From Facklamia hominis CCUG 36813 (GTDB lineage Bacteria > Bacillota > Bacilli > Lactobacillales > Aerococcaceae), in assembly GCF_000301035.1 (NCBI RefSeq), contig NZ_JH932292.1, forward strand, positions 1,459,646-1,523,645: 64,000 nucleotides of DNA, given 5' to 3'. This document shows, piece after piece, positions 1 to 9,671 of the stretch. Below the pieces are notes generated by a model. That model saw only the letters and a program-made list of their open reading frames with translations. It was not told where the DNA came from and ran no database searches. Position 1 is the stretch's first letter. Each line of letters starts with the position of its first letter. The position numbers and the translations under genes were made by a program.

Positions 1-275
1 CTTACAAGGATATCAAAATAGACTTAAATGATTCAAAAGTTTACTTTAAAGCTAAGCAAATAGAGTTAACTCCACTTGAATATGAAATCCTAGTCTTATT
101 TATTAAAAATCCTCACCGAGTTTATACCAGAGGCCAGCTGCTAGAAATGTTTTGGGAAGATAGGGATAGGTTTGTAAATGACAATACTCTGACATCAACT
201 ATTAAGAGAATCAGAGAAAAGCTTGATAGGGGAGTTATTTCAACTGTCAGGGGAATAGGTTATAGGATGGATTAA
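1..275 (+). CDS. Response regulator, C-terminal DNA-binding part (5' end outside window)
   Basis: The reading frame enters at base 3 and stops with TAA at 273-275. The roughly 90 visible residues form an OmpR/PhoB winged helix: LTPLEYEIL, the recognition-helix region NDNTLTSTIKRIREKL, and the terminal hairpin TVRGIGYRMD. The receiver domain lies upstream of the window. The kinase start follows directly with no gap, so this is the regulator of the first two-component/ABC module. It probably activates the transporter genes at 1188-4296. The AT-rich, AGA-rich codon use matches its neighbours to about 13 kb and contrasts with the rest of the window. Family assignment is secure; the target genes are inferred from order. 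Confidence 0.9.
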   Translation, partial: YKDIKIDLNDSKVYFKAKQIELTPLEYEILVLFIKNPHRVYTRGQLLEMFWEDRDRFVNDNTLTSTIKRIREKLDRGVISTVRGIGYRMD

Positions 276-1136
276 ATGATATATGTATTTTGGATAATAA
301 GTCTGGGACTTCTATATTGTTTTTTAGAAAAAAGAAAGAAAAATAGAATAAATGAACTTATAGATTTGATAGAAAACATGAAAAATCAAAATTATAAAAT
401 TCCTATGAAGCAAGATGATTTTTCAATTCTGGAAGATAAAATTTACAAACTATTTATAGAAATAGTAGAAGCCAAAGAGATAAGCAGAAAAAATAGCGAA
501 AAGCAAATTGAATACCTAGAAGACATCGCTCATCAAATCAAAACTCCCATCACATCGATGCTTTTTTCCATAGAAAATTTGGAGATGGATTTTCCAGATA
601 TTGAGGATATAGCGGTTTTAAAAAGACAACTCTTAAGATTAAACGCTTTATCAGATATTTTACTCAAACTATCAAGCCTTGATGCAAACAAAGATCTTAT
701 GAAAAAAGAAGAAATTCGTTTGGATGAATTAGCAGATTATGCTTTAGATAGTTTGGACTTAAAGAGATCTACCAGTGTAGAAATAGAGAAAAGTTTAAAA
801 GAAAATAGCATCAATGGAGATTTTTATTGGCTGGCAGAAGCGCTGATCAATATTATAAAAAATGCTGATAATAGACCAAGTTGTGATAAAATCATGGTTT
901 CATCTTATAAAAACCCTCTCTATACAAGCTTAATCATTGAAGACAATGGTGAAGGAATAGAAAAAGAAAATATTAAAAAGATCTTTAAACGCTTTTATAA
1001 AACGCCAGACTCAAATGGTTTTGGAATAGGCCTTGCCATGGCGAAGACAATTGTCGAAAAGAATAACGGAGAAATTTCAGTTTCCAATACTAATAGTGGA
1101 GCAAGATTTGAAATTAAATTTTACAATGTCACCTAA
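276..1136 (+). CDS. Short-sensor histidine kinase (BceS-like)
   Basis: A 286-residue membrane kinase with only one clear N-terminal hydrophobic segment (residues 2-17) and no sizeable extracellular sensor. This is usual for kinases that sense through a partner ABC transporter. The HisKA H-box is DIAHQIKTPITS with phospho-acceptor His86. The HATPase domain shows the N-box IIKNADNR, then DNGEGI and a GFGIGLAMAK G-box near the end. ATG 276 follows the regulator stop codon directly, so translation is coupled. The adjacent ATPase and FtsX-type permease make a role in sensing antimicrobial peptides or cell-envelope stress likely, by analogy to BceS/VirS systems. The ligand cannot be read from sequence. 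Confidence 0.9.
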   Translation: MIYVFWIISLGLLYCFLEKRKKNRINELIDLIENMKNQNYKIPMKQDDFSILEDKIYKLFIEIVEAKEISRKNSEKQIEYLEDIAHQIKTPITSMLFSIENLEMDFPDIEDIAVLKRQLLRLNALSDILLKLSSLDANKDLMKKEEIRLDELADYALDSLDLKRSTSVEIEKSLKENSINGDFYWLAEALINIIKNADNRPSCDKIMVSSYKNPLYTSLIIEDNGEGIEKENIKKIFKRFYKTPDSNGFGIGLAMAKTIVEKNNGEISVSNTNSGARFEIKFYNVT

Positions 1137-1187
1137 AAATCACTTTACTTTTATATGCTTACCTTGACATAATAAAAGGAGGCAGTT

Positions 1188-1868
1188 ATGGAAATATTAA
1201 AAGTAGAAAACCTGAGAAAAGAATACGGCGAGGGTCATTCTAAGGTCATTGCCCTAGACGGTGTTAACCTTGAAATTGAAAGAGGAGAATTTGTCGCTAT
1301 TGTTGGACCAAGTGGGTCTGGTAAATCAACCCTCCTACATATCATAGGAGGCGTAGATAGTCCAGATGATGGCAAGATTTATATAGATGGTAACGACATC
1401 TCAAAGTATTCTTCAAAAGAATTAGCCTATTTTAGAAGAAGAAAAGTTGGACTTATTTATCAATTTTATAATTTGATACCAAATTTAACGGTTCGTCACA
1501 ATATAGAACTTCCACTAAAACTAGATAAAAGAAAAATCAATCAAGATGAAATTTCAGATATAGTAAAAAAACTGGGTATAGAAAGTAGACTTGACTTTTT
1601 CCCAAGTGAACTATCAGGAGGTCAGCAGCAGAGAGTTGCCATAGCTAGAAGTCTTATCTACAATCCATCTATAATATTAGCGGATGAACCAACAGGTAAT
1701 TTGGACAGGAAAAATTCTAAGGAAATTATTGAAATCTTTAAATACTTCAATAGAACTTTAAAACAGACCATTATCCTAATCACCCATGACGAAGAAATAG
1801 CCCTACAAACAAATCGCATAGTTACCATAGTCGATGGAAAAATTGTAGGAGATGAAAAAAATGAATAA
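1188..1868 (+). CDS. ABC transporter ATPase, MacB/BceA-type
   Basis: A 226-residue ATPase of the MacB/LolD/BceA group. It has Walker A GPSGSGKST, Q-loop region YQFYNLIPNLTV, signature LSGGQQQR, Walker [12 protein letters not shown] and the H-loop ITHDEE. The ATG is preceded by AAAGGAGGCAG. The 51 bp before the gene contain TTGACA but no convincing -10, so it may be read through from the kinase. The permease gene starts inside its 3' end, so the two subunits are made together. It powers the FtsX-type permease at 1861-4296 in antimicrobial-peptide resistance or lipid II-target protection (inferred from the family). Confidence 0.92.
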   Translation: MEILKVENLRKEYGEGHSKVIALDGVNLEIERGEFVAIVGPSGSGKSTLLHIIGGVDSPDDGKIYIDGNDISKYSSKELAYFRRRKVGLIYQFYNLIPNLTVRHNIELPLKLDKRKINQDEISDIVKKLGIESRLDFFPSELSGGQQQRVAIARSLIYNPSIILADEPTGNLDRKNSKEIIEIFKYFNRTLKQTIILITHDEEIALQTNRIVTIVDGKIVGDEKNE

Positions 1869-4296
1869 GAAGAATTTTCCTATTTTTATTTCACTATTAA
1901 TCGTAAGTTTATTTTTTACTGTGGTATTTTATTATGGTTATATAAACAGACAAGCCAACTATGGTTATGCCATGTCAAATAATTTTTATCATGCTGAGAT
2001 TAAGGATGAGTTATCAAATGATGAAGTAGAAAAACTAAGGTCTATTGAAGATATCAAATTAATTGGAAAAATGTCCAATGACCCTGATAATGCTAAATAT
2101 AATAATGATTTACTTGTCATTAATTATCAGGATGAAGCAATAAATAAAATGAGAGAGTATTCAAGACTTCAAAAAGGTAGATTTGCAGAAAATGAAAATG
2201 AAATTGTTCTATCAGAAAGCTTCATAAATGAAAATAGCATTAATTTAGGTGATGAAATAAAACTTGAAATAGGTAAAAGGTTTATAGATGGGGAAGAAAT
2301 AGGACCTACTAGTGCAAATACTGATAAGGAAAAATTTAAAAAAGTTTCCACTAAATCTTTTACTGTAGTAGGAGTTTATGGGGACGTTTATAACAAATAT
2401 AGTAAACTAAACTTTGCTTTAGGATTACAAGAAAAGATGTCATCCTTTAAAACATATGTGAAGTTTGATTCATTTGAAAAAACTTATAAAAATAAAGAAA
2501 ATATTCAGGAAGATATAAATAATAAGCTTGGTAGGGATGTAGAGCTAGAATTTTCTGATGGATTAATATATTATTATGGTATCGAAAATGATCCTTTACA
2601 AAAAATTATGAGTAAAGCGGTTATAGTATTATCTATACTTGGATGTATAGCCGTCTTTGTATTCTTTATAAAAAATATCTTTTGGGTATGGGGTCTTCGA
2701 AAAATTAGAGAACTGTCTATATATAAATCTATAGGGTCAACTAATGGTCAAATTTATTTGATGCTTTTAAAGGAAGGGTTAATTATATCAGCCATTCCAA
2801 TAGTTTTAGGTCACATAGCTGGTTTTTCTTTTATATATTATCTGTATAGAAATTTACAAAAAGGTGAGGGAGTAAGTGCCTTTGAAGTAGTAAGATTTAA
2901 TCCATTATTAAGTTTAGCCATACTATTTGTTTCTTTTATAATTGTTGCTTTGGCAATAAAATCTCCTGCAAAAAAGATTTCGAAAATAAATATAATAGAT
3001 GGTATTAGAGGAAATATAGATTTTTCCAAGTATCAGAAAAAGAAGAAACAGAACTTATGGCAAGAACTAAGAATTAACAACTTAGCTTCAATAAAATCAC
3101 AAAGGTATATTTCAGCTATTGGAATTCTAATCATCTCAGTATTTGCAATTGTAATAGGAATTGGAAATTATCTTAGAGACTATTCGTATTATGATAATGG
3201 ATATAACTTTTCTGTAGATTATTATAGTGATAAGGATGAAGTGCCATCGGTACTAAAAGAAATTGATGAGAAAACTCCTAATGAAAAATCCTATATTTCT
3301 AAACAGAAATATGTAATAGTTGAAAATAATAAAAATTTTTCAAAAGAAGCTAGGAATGCAGGATTAGATAAAGAGGCTGAAAAAAACATTGAAAAATATA
3401 ATGCGGAAGGAATAGATGGATTTTTGATAGCCTTAGAAGATGATGATTTAAAAGAGCTTGGAGGAAATAAGGGAGAATTTCTACTTTATAATATGATCCA
3501 AGAAGATTCTTCCATACCTATATCTAAAGCAAAGAAAATTTCATATTTTGAAAATCCAACAAGTCTTGATATAAGTATTGGAGATGATTATCAAAAAAAT
3601 ATTAAGATTTCAAAGTCAATAAGAGACTTGGGAAAATTTAATTCCAAAACCATGCCTTTCGATGTGAAAATCTACACCGACTTTGATACATTTTTCAGTC
3701 TAATGAAAGAAGCAGGCGATGAAAAATATAAAAACTATCCTTATACTTTGAATATGAAAATAAAAGACTCTAAAGCAGAAGATGCACAAGATTATGCGGA
3801 AGCATTAATTAGGGAACAAATTTTACCTGAAGATAGATTTAACATTATTATTGGTAATGAGATAGAAGAAAAAGAGTTTAAAAGCTTACAAAGTTTTATG
3901 AAAATTGTGGTAAGTATTGGATTAATAATCTTTGTATTAAATATAACAAACGGATATTCATCCATTAATTTAAGCTTGATGAGTAGAAGAAAAGAAATAG
4001 GAAGCTTTTATTCTTGTGGAATGGATTTGGATGAACTCAAAAGGGTTTATGAAAAAGAATATTTAAATGAACAGATAAAATCATTGCTTATAGTTATATT
4101 AACTAGTATAGGTGTAATGTTTATAATTTCTATATTCTCATCAAGATTGACTTTTTTAAATCTCGTAAGATACTATGACTATAAATTATTTATAGCATTT
4201 TCGTTAGTAGTCTACGGAATAAATGTGCTAATTTATCATTTATCTTTAAAAAGAATTCTAGACAGACCAACTATCGATTTAATTCGAACAATATAA
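1861..4296 (+). CDS. FtsX/MacB-type ABC permease, module 1
   Basis: About 811 residues. The start is taken at ATG 1861 rather than ATG 1852, because the ribosome site GGAG (1848-1851) abuts 1852 but is well spaced from 1861. It overlaps the ATPase end. Layout: an N-terminal membrane helix, a large extracytoplasmic domain (about 30-250), three helices around 255-370 with an FtsX-type motif (IRELSIYKSIGSTNGQI), a helix near 420, a second large extracytoplasmic domain, and three C-terminal helices with a second FtsX region (SRRKEIGSFYSCGMDLDEL). This two-domain layout is typical of FtsX/MacB-type permeases paired with BceA-like ATPases. The substrate is unknown. The next gene is a damaged small membrane protein whose sister copy follows module 2. 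Confidence 0.88.
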   Translation: MNKKNFPIFISLLIVSLFFTVVFYYGYINRQANYGYAMSNNFYHAEIKDELSNDEVEKLRSIEDIKLIGKMSNDPDNAKYNNDLLVINYQDEAINKMREYSRLQKGRFAENENEIVLSESFINENSINLGDEIKLEIGKRFIDGEEIGPTSANTDKEKFKKVSTKSFTVVGVYGDVYNKYSKLNFALGLQEKMSSFKTYVKFDSFEKTYKNKENIQEDINNKLGRDVELEFSDGLIYYYGIENDPLQKIMSKAVIVLSILGCIAVFVFFIKNIFWVWGLRKIRELSIYKSIGSTNGQIYLMLLKEGLIISAIPIVLGHIAGFSFIYYLYRNLQKGEGVSAFEVVRFNPLLSLAILFVSFIIVALAIKSPAKKISKINIIDGIRGNIDFSKYQKKKKQNLWQELRINNLASIKSQRYISAIGILIISVFAIVIGIGNYLRDYSYYDNGYNFSVDYYSDKDEVPSVLKEIDEKTPNEKSYISKQKYVIVENNKNFSKEARNAGLDKEAEKNIEKYNAEGIDGFLIALEDDDLKELGGNKGEFLLYNMIQEDSSIPISKAKKISYFENPTSLDISIGDDYQKNIKISKSIRDLGKFNSKTMPFDVKIYTDFDTFFSLMKEAGDEKYKNYPYTLNMKIKDSKAEDAQDYAEALIREQILPEDRFNIIIGNEIEEKEFKSLQSFMKIVVSIGLIIFVLNITNGYSSINLSLMSRRKEIGSFYSCGMDLDELKRVYEKEYLNEQIKSLLIVILTSIGVMFIISIFSSRLTFLNLVRYYDYKLFIAFSLVVYGINVLIYHLSLKRILDRPTIDLIRTI

Positions 4297-4314
4297 TTTC
4301 AAAGAAAGAGGAGT

Positions 4315-4584
4315 ATTTATGAACAGAAATTAAGCAAGAAGATATTTCTACTTGGACTTTTAATATTTGTGATTCCCTACCTACTCCCAGTAGATATATT
4401 TGATAGCTATACCAATCTAAGACCAACTGGACTCACATCAATATTTGTCTGCCCAATTATTGGACTAATAGGTTTAATATTTGGGGTAAGGGAAAAGGAT
4501 AGGTTATCTATAGTGCTGAATATTCTGTTAATCTTATTACTTCCTATAGCAATGTTTCTAGGTCATCGAATACAAGAAATATGA
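4315..4584 (+). pseudogene. Small membrane protein, copy 1 (5' end frameshifted)
   Basis: A ribosome site (AGGAG, 4308-4312) leads to ATG 4319, but that frame stops after four codons. The homologous frame (LSKKIFLLGLLIF.., then SYTNLRPTGLTSIFVCPIIG) is intact downstream and could only be entered from GTG 4369 or an ATT codon at 4315. Compared with the copy at 9672, one base is missing near 4327-4330. The full protein would be about 90 residues with two or three membrane helices. An apparently intact relative lies at 35660-35932, sharing the pattern LRPxGL..IF.CP.IG. Function unknown. It is probably not made at full length, although the short GTG form cannot be excluded. Confidence 0.7.
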
Positions 4585-4607
4585 CTAGACAATAAGATAT
4601 TAATTTA

Positions 4608-4635
4608 AACAGCTCTTATATGGGCTGTTTTTTCT
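4608..4635 (+). terminator. Rho-independent terminator of module 1
   Basis: AACAGC (4608-4613) pairs with GCTGTT (4624-4629) and runs into a T-rich tail. It lies 24 bases after the end of the small membrane-protein frame and separates the two modules. Confidence 0.75.
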
Positions 4636-4914
4636 TAACTCTAAAATGATATAATGAATTATAAGATGTTTATTGATTAACATATTCCCACATACAAGGC
4701 TTTTGAAAAAAATTGAATTTTATCCATACTGACCACTCAAGCCATTCAGAATTAATAGCTCTTCTTGAGGAAATCAAATAATTATCATTTAAAGCTTTTA
4801 AGATAAGTAGAATAGTCAAGAGAAGGATAATAACAAATACTGCTGATAGATATATAGAAGAAAGAATAAAACGAGGAAATACATTTTAAGCTGTAAGGAA
4901 GGGAGAATATTTCG
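4636..4914. other. Intergenic stretch between the two modules
   Basis: The gene-free stretch is 330 bp from 4585, beginning with the terminator. The rest is AT-rich. A short coding-like frame ends ..ADRYIEERIKRGNTF at TAA about 4887-4889 but has a stop just upstream, so it may be a remnant of a lost gene; I do not recognise it. A single TGTAAG box (4892-4897) and GGAAGGGAG precede the next regulator. Confidence 0.4.
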
Positions 4915-5568
4915 TTGAAAAAGATACTTATCATTGAAGATGATAAAAATTTAAATAAAGGGCTTTCTATAGCTTTAAATAAAGAATATGAGGTTTTTTC
5001 TGTAAACACAATTAGTGAAGCTAAAAGCTTTATTGGCATTGTTGACTTAATTTTACTTGATATGAATCTTCCTGATGGAGATGGGCTTGAAATAATAAAA
5101 TATACTAGAGAAACTTCCTCAATTCCTATTATAGTTTTGTCTGCCATAGATCTAGAGGCATATATCATTTCAGCTATAAATTTAGGTGCAGATGATTATT
5201 TAACCAAGCCTTTTTCTTTAGGAATCCTAGAAGCAAAGATAAAAAGAGCTTTTGAAAAAATAGTTTCTAGTGATTTAAATCTTTATAAGAAAGATGGCCT
5301 AGACTTTAATTTCAATGAAAACGCTTTCTTTGTAGATAATAAGAATATAGTTCTCACAAGGACAGAGACAAAAATTTTACACTACCTAATAAAAAACAAG
5401 TCTCAAGTTATTACTAAGGAATTACTATTTGATTTTGTTTGGGGAATAGATGATGAATTTATTGATCAAAATACATTGAGTGTCAATATTTCTAGAATCA
5501 GAAATAAATTAAAACCCTATGACCCAATAGAAACAGTCTTTGGAGTTGGATATAAATGGAATTTTTAA
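4915..5568 (+). CDS. OmpR-family response regulator, module 2
   Basis: A 217-residue regulator read from TTG 4915 behind GGAAGGGAG. The receiver has the acidic pair D9/D10, phospho-acceptor D49 in LILLDMNLPDGDG, and the conserved lysine in DYLTKPFSLG. The winged helix (about 125-217) has TRTETKILHYLIKN and ends VFGVGYKWNF. The kinase gene starts inside its last codons. It most likely binds the TNACA-N4-TGTAA element at 6442-6455 upstream of the ABC genes, a match to the box known for BceR-type regulators. Role: switching on the transporter at 6517-9658 in response to an envelope-active compound (inferred). Confidence 0.92.
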   Translation: MKKILIIEDDKNLNKGLSIALNKEYEVFSVNTISEAKSFIGIVDLILLDMNLPDGDGLEIIKYTRETSSIPIIVLSAIDLEAYIISAINLGADDYLTKPFSLGILEAKIKRAFEKIVSSDLNLYKKDGLDFNFNENAFFVDNKNIVLTRTETKILHYLIKNKSQVITKELLFDFVWGIDDEFIDQNTLSVNISRIRNKLKPYDPIETVFGVGYKWNF

Positions 5569-6428
5569 TAGCTCTTTTAGCTCTTATAATTGGAATTATT
5601 TTATATAAATATATTGTCTTGAGAAATGAAATGCGTGAACTCTCAGACTATATTGATAAGGCTTTGGATGGAAATTTAGAAATTACAGAATTTGATGAAA
5701 AGGAATTATCTAAAATAAAATCAAAGCTCATTAAGTTTTTGTATGCCAGCCAAGTAAAAGAAGCGAAAATAAATACAGAAAAAAGTAAAACAAAAGATTT
5801 AATAGCAGATATATCACACCAAACCAAGACCCCCATTACCAATCTTTCTTTATACATTAGTCTTTTAGAAGATGAGCCGAAAGATGAGTACATTGAAATT
5901 ATAAAGTATGAACTTAATAAACTAGAATTTTTAATTCAAAACCTAGTAAAATCCTCCAGGCTTGAATCTGATATTATAGGACTACAAAAAAATCAAGCAA
6001 ATTTAAAAGACCTGGTAAAAGATGTTTTGAGAGAATTTCAAGTTACATTAGATAAAAAAGATGTAAGCATAAATTTAAAAGATGAAGATTTAATTTTTGA
6101 TTTGGACGAAAGATGGCTTAAAGAAGCCATCCACAATCTTGTAGATAATGCTATAAAATACTCTCCCAATGGTTCTACTATTAATATTTCAGTTTATAAA
6201 TCTTACCTAAACTATAATTTAGACATAGAAAATGAGTGCCAAGACTTATCAGAAGAAACTTTGCCAAAGATATTTGAAAGATTTTATAGAGGAAAAAATT
6301 CAGTTTCAAAGGATGGTTTGGGTTTAGGTCTATTTATAGCCAGAGAGATTATAGAAAAACATGGCGGAAATATAAGAGCGTCTTTAGATGAAAATAGAAT
6401 AAAATTTTCAGTGGACTTCCCTTTGTGA
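5556..6428 (+). CDS. Short-sensor histidine kinase, module 2
   Basis: 290 residues with one N-terminal membrane segment (residues 3-22) and no extracellular sensor domain. The H-box DISHQTKTPITN carries His88. The ATPase domain shows HNLVDNAIKYS, a shortened N-box-to-G-box region (DIENECQDLSEETLPKIFERFYRG) and GLGLGLFIAREI. The region where kinases usually have DxGxG reads IENECQDL, so ATP-lid chemistry may be altered. ATG 5556 overlaps the regulator end by 13 bases. It pairs with the regulator at 4915 and presumably takes its signal from the permease at 7178-9658, as in BceS/BceAB. Confidence 0.9.
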   Translation: MEFLIALLALIIGIILYKYIVLRNEMRELSDYIDKALDGNLEITEFDEKELSKIKSKLIKFLYASQVKEAKINTEKSKTKDLIADISHQTKTPITNLSLYISLLEDEPKDEYIEIIKYELNKLEFLIQNLVKSSRLESDIIGLQKNQANLKDLVKDVLREFQVTLDKKDVSINLKDEDLIFDLDERWLKEAIHNLVDNAIKYSPNGSTINISVYKSYLNYNLDIENECQDLSEETLPKIFERFYRGKNSVSKDGLGLGLFIAREIIEKHGGNIRASLDENRIKFSVDFPL

Positions 6429-6441
6429 GAAGTCTTTTTTC

Positions 6442-6503
6442 TTACAAAGCTGTAAGAAGTCTTGTAAGTACTTTGTAAGATAGGAATGTTACATTAAATG
6501 TAA
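6442..6503 (+). promoter_or_regulatory. Putative response-regulator operator before the module 2 ABC genes
   Basis: TTACA-AAGC-TGTAA (6442-6455) matches the TNACA-N4-TGTAA box described for BceR-like regulators. TGTAAG recurs at 6451, 6463 and 6474, spaced 12 and 11 bp, about one helical turn. A second palindrome, TTACA-TTAAA-TGTAA, lies at 6489-6503, just before the ribosome site. A regulator dimer, or two, binding here would control the ATPase and permease. Promoter hexamers are weak, which fits activator dependence. Confidence 0.7.
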
Positions 6504-6516
6504 AGAGGTGATATTT

Positions 6517-7194
6517 GTGCTAAAAGTAGAAAATTTAAAAAGATATTATAAAACAAACGACGTTAAAGTAAGAGCTCTTGACGGAGTATCTTTCGAAGTA
6601 AAAAAAGGAGAATTTATTTCTATAATTGGAGCATCAGGATCTGGTAAATCCACCCTATTACATTTACTAGGCGGACTTGATTATCCTACAAGCGGAAAAG
6701 TTATCATTGATGATACTGACATTTATGCTTTAAAAGATGATGAGAGAACCATTTTTAGAAGAAGAAATATTGGTTTTGTCTTTCAAGCATATAACCTTTT
6801 GCCAATGCTAAATGTGTATGAGAATATAATTATTCCCTTTGGTCTAGATGGTGACAAAGTAGATAAAAAATATGTCGATTCTGTAATAGATATACTTGAG
6901 ATAAGCGATCAAAAGTATAAAATGCCAAATGAATTATCTGGTGGACAGCAACAAAGGGTTGCCATAGCAAGAGCCTTGGTTACAAAACCATCTTTAATTC
7001 TAGCTGACGAACCTACAGGAAATTTGGATTCAAAATCTTCTTCCCAAGTTGTTTACTTACTAAAAAAGATTAATAAAGAGCTTGGAAATACTATTCTTAT
7101 GATTACTCACGATGATGCTGTTGCTCAAGCTGCAGTAAAAACTCTAAGGATAGAAGATGGAAGGCTGGTGGAAAATAATGAAAGTCAAAAATAG
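6517..7194 (+). CDS. ABC transporter ATPase, module 2
   Basis: About 225 residues. GTG 6517 ([12 protein letters not shown]) is preferred over GTG 6508 because the site GAGGTGAT at 6505-6512 overlaps the earlier codon. It has Walker [10 protein letters not shown], signature LSGGQQQR, Walker [13 protein letters not shown] and H-loop MITHDDA. It closely resembles the module 1 ATPase, so the two modules share ancestry. The permease starts inside its 3' end. It supplies energy to the FtsX-type permease for peptide detoxification or sensing (family inference). Confidence 0.92.
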   Translation: MLKVENLKRYYKTNDVKVRALDGVSFEVKKGEFISIIGASGSGKSTLLHLLGGLDYPTSGKVIIDDTDIYALKDDERTIFRRRNIGFVFQAYNLLPMLNVYENIIIPFGLDGDKVDKKYVDSVIDILEISDQKYKMPNELSGGQQQRVAIARALVTKPSLILADEPTGNLDSKSSSQVVYLLKKINKELGNTILMITHDDAVAQAAVKTLRIEDGRLVENNESQK

Positions 7195-9658
7195 AGCTTA
7201 TATAAGGAGGCTTGCAAAAAATATTTTAAATGCTAATAAAAGCAGGAGAAATATTCTCTTATTAGCAATCGCTTTGACTTCTATACTTTTTACAAGTTTA
7301 TTTTCCGTAGCCTTAGGCTTAGGGAAAAGTATGGAAACTCAAACGATGAAAACTATTGGTACAATCAGCCATGGTTCTTTTAAAGATATTTCTGACGAAG
7401 ATGTAAAAATATTAACCCATGATAAGGATATAAAGGATTTTTCAGTAAGAGAGAAAGTTGGAATTCTTGATGATGAAAAAGTTATGGCAGAACTATCTTA
7501 CATGGATAAAAAAGGATTTGAATGGTCTCTAATAGAAAAAGTTAAGGGAAAGTTTCCAGAAAAAGAAAATCAAGTATTTATAGATATAGCTACTGCTAAA
7601 AAATTAGGTTATAAGGGTGAAATAGGAGAAGAAATAGAAATTCCTTTTAAAATAGAAAAAGCTTACACAGGAGAGATTATCGAAAAGAAAAGTGATAAAT
7701 TTATTATATCGGGGACTTTTCAAAATCCTATTGACTCCAATGTCGGTGTAGGTCAAATCTATTTATCAAAAGCTTATGTAGATAAATTATCGGTTCCAAA
7801 AAATAATAGCGATTTGGGAGTAATGTTAAATAATTCTTTTAAGATAGGGGATAAGCTTTTAAAAATTGCAGAGAGAAATGGTTATAAAGTGGTGGATAAT
7901 CCTGGAAATTTATCTGAAAAGGAAATAAGGATTGGGGTAAACTTTGCCTATCTTTTATCTGGTGACAGTAGTTTTGATTTTAATACATTTCTACCATACT
8001 TAGCTTTTTTAATTTTGGTAATAGTCGCAGGATACTTAATAATAAATAATATTTTTAAGATATCCGTAAATGAAGATATTAAACTTCTGGGACTTTTAAA
8101 AACAATTGGAATGACAAAACCACAAATCAAAAAACTTGTTCATCTTGAGTCCTTAGCAGTAGCACTTCCGTCAATAGTAGTTGGAGATATAGTAGGAATT
8201 TCTATTGGGAAACTTATTTTAAATAAAATATTTGTAAGTAATGAGATGTTAACGGATGTAAAATTATCGCCCGCAGTAATAATCTTAATCATCTTATTTT
8301 CGACAGCCTTTACTTTGCTTACAGTATTTCTATCAGTGATGAGACCTGCTAGGTTCGCAGCAAAAGTTTCTCCAATAGATGCCAGCAGATACAACGAAAT
8401 CCAGATAAAAAAGAAATATAAAAGCGATAACATTTCTCTTGGGAAGCTGGCAAGAAGACAAGTATTTTCCAATAAATTTAGATTTATATCGATAATTCTT
8501 TCTATGAGTTTATCTGCTGTTATTTTGAACAGTGTTTTAACTTATACTGGTAATATTGATCTTGAAAAAGGGATTTCTGATATAATCGTAACAGATTATA
8601 ATATAGCAAGTCCAAAATATTTCAGATATATGTACTCAGGAAGTGAAGATGGTATTAATGAAAAGTATATTGGTGAAATAGAAAACCATAAAGGATTTAA
8701 AAGTGGAGGTGCCTTATATTCATACGGTTATGAGTACACATATCCGGATATAAAAATAGAAGACAATAAAGTTGCTCCAATTCTATTTGGAATAGATGAC
8801 TATCTAATAAATAAATACAAAATTACAGATGGAGAGTTTGATAAAGATAAATGGCAAACTGGAAATTATGTTATTATAGGGGAAAAAATAAGAAATAATT
8901 CTGACTATAAAATCGGTGATAAGATAAGGATAAATGTAAATAATAAAATTAAAGAAGTCCAAGTTATGGGTAAAGTTGAATATAATTTTTCCAATGGACT
9001 TAGATATTTCCCTGTAGTTAAGGAAGATATAAATGACGAATCTAGTCCTACTTTAGGTTTGGAATATATTTATATGAATCCGAATGAGTACAAAGAACTC
9101 ACAGGCGATAATAGTATAATGTCCTATGGATTTGATGTGGCGGATAGTGAAAAGGAAAATTTTAATAAGTTATTAAAATCTTTTGAAAATGATCCAGGCT
9201 TTTCCTATGATTCAAGAGATTTTCAAATAAAGTCTTTTAAAGATTTCAAAAATCTTATAGAATTTGTGGGTTATAGTTTATCTATAGTATTGTTTTTAAT
9301 TTCTGTACTAAACTTTATAAATATTATTGCTACAGAAATTCTAAGAAATATGGTTAATCTATCAATCCTTGAAGCTATCGGAATGACCAAGAAAAATATT
9401 AAGAAATATTTAATCAAAAAGAATTTGATATATTCAATTTCAAGCTTAGTATTTTCTTTTATAGTAAAGCTACTTGTAAATAAATTTATTTTGATAGATT
9501 TTATGGCAGAAACTAAGTGGACTTCCTATAAATTTGTAATCACGCCACTTATACTTGTAAACTTAATAAATATAATCATTGGGATAATATTTACAGGTAG
9601 GTTCTATGAAAAACATAGCCAAAATAGTCTTGTAGATAGGATAAGAAGTTTAGAATAA
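7178..9658 (+). CDS. FtsX/MacB-type ABC permease, module 2
   Basis: About 826 residues. ATG 7178 ([11 protein letters not shown]) is favoured over the in-frame ATG 7157, which lies deeper within the ATPase gene. It has an N-terminal helix near 25-45, a large outer domain, helices near 270-390 with the FtsX pattern DIKLLGLLKTIGMTKPQIK, a helix near 440, a second large outer domain and three C-terminal helices with LSILEAIGMTKKNIKKYL. It has the same plan as the permease at 1861-4296 but clearly diverged sequence. It ends 13 bases before a damaged small membrane-protein gene, repeating the gene order of module 1. Confidence 0.88.
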   Translation: MKVKNRAYIRRLAKNILNANKSRRNILLLAIALTSILFTSLFSVALGLGKSMETQTMKTIGTISHGSFKDISDEDVKILTHDKDIKDFSVREKVGILDDEKVMAELSYMDKKGFEWSLIEKVKGKFPEKENQVFIDIATAKKLGYKGEIGEEIEIPFKIEKAYTGEIIEKKSDKFIISGTFQNPIDSNVGVGQIYLSKAYVDKLSVPKNNSDLGVMLNNSFKIGDKLLKIAERNGYKVVDNPGNLSEKEIRIGVNFAYLLSGDSSFDFNTFLPYLAFLILVIVAGYLIINNIFKISVNEDIKLLGLLKTIGMTKPQIKKLVHLESLAVALPSIVVGDIVGISIGKLILNKIFVSNEMLTDVKLSPAVIILIILFSTAFTLLTVFLSVMRPARFAAKVSPIDASRYNEIQIKKKYKSDNISLGKLARRQVFSNKFRFISIILSMSLSAVILNSVLTYTGNIDLEKGISDIIVTDYNIASPKYFRYMYSGSEDGINEKYIGEIENHKGFKSGGALYSYGYEYTYPDIKIEDNKVAPILFGIDDYLINKYKITDGEFDKDKWQTGNYVIIGEKIRNNSDYKIGDKIRINVNNKIKEVQVMGKVEYNFSNGLRYFPVVKEDINDESSPTLGLEYIYMNPNEYKELTGDNSIMSYGFDVADSEKENFNKLLKSFENDPGFSYDSRDFQIKSFKDFKNLIEFVGYSLSIVLFLISVLNFINIIATEILRNMVNLSILEAIGMTKKNIKKYLIKKNLIYSISSLVFSFIVKLLVNKFILIDFMAETKWTSYKFVITPLILVNLINIIIGIIFTGRFYEKHSQNSLVDRIRSLE

Positions 9659-9671
9659 CAGAGGAGACTTT

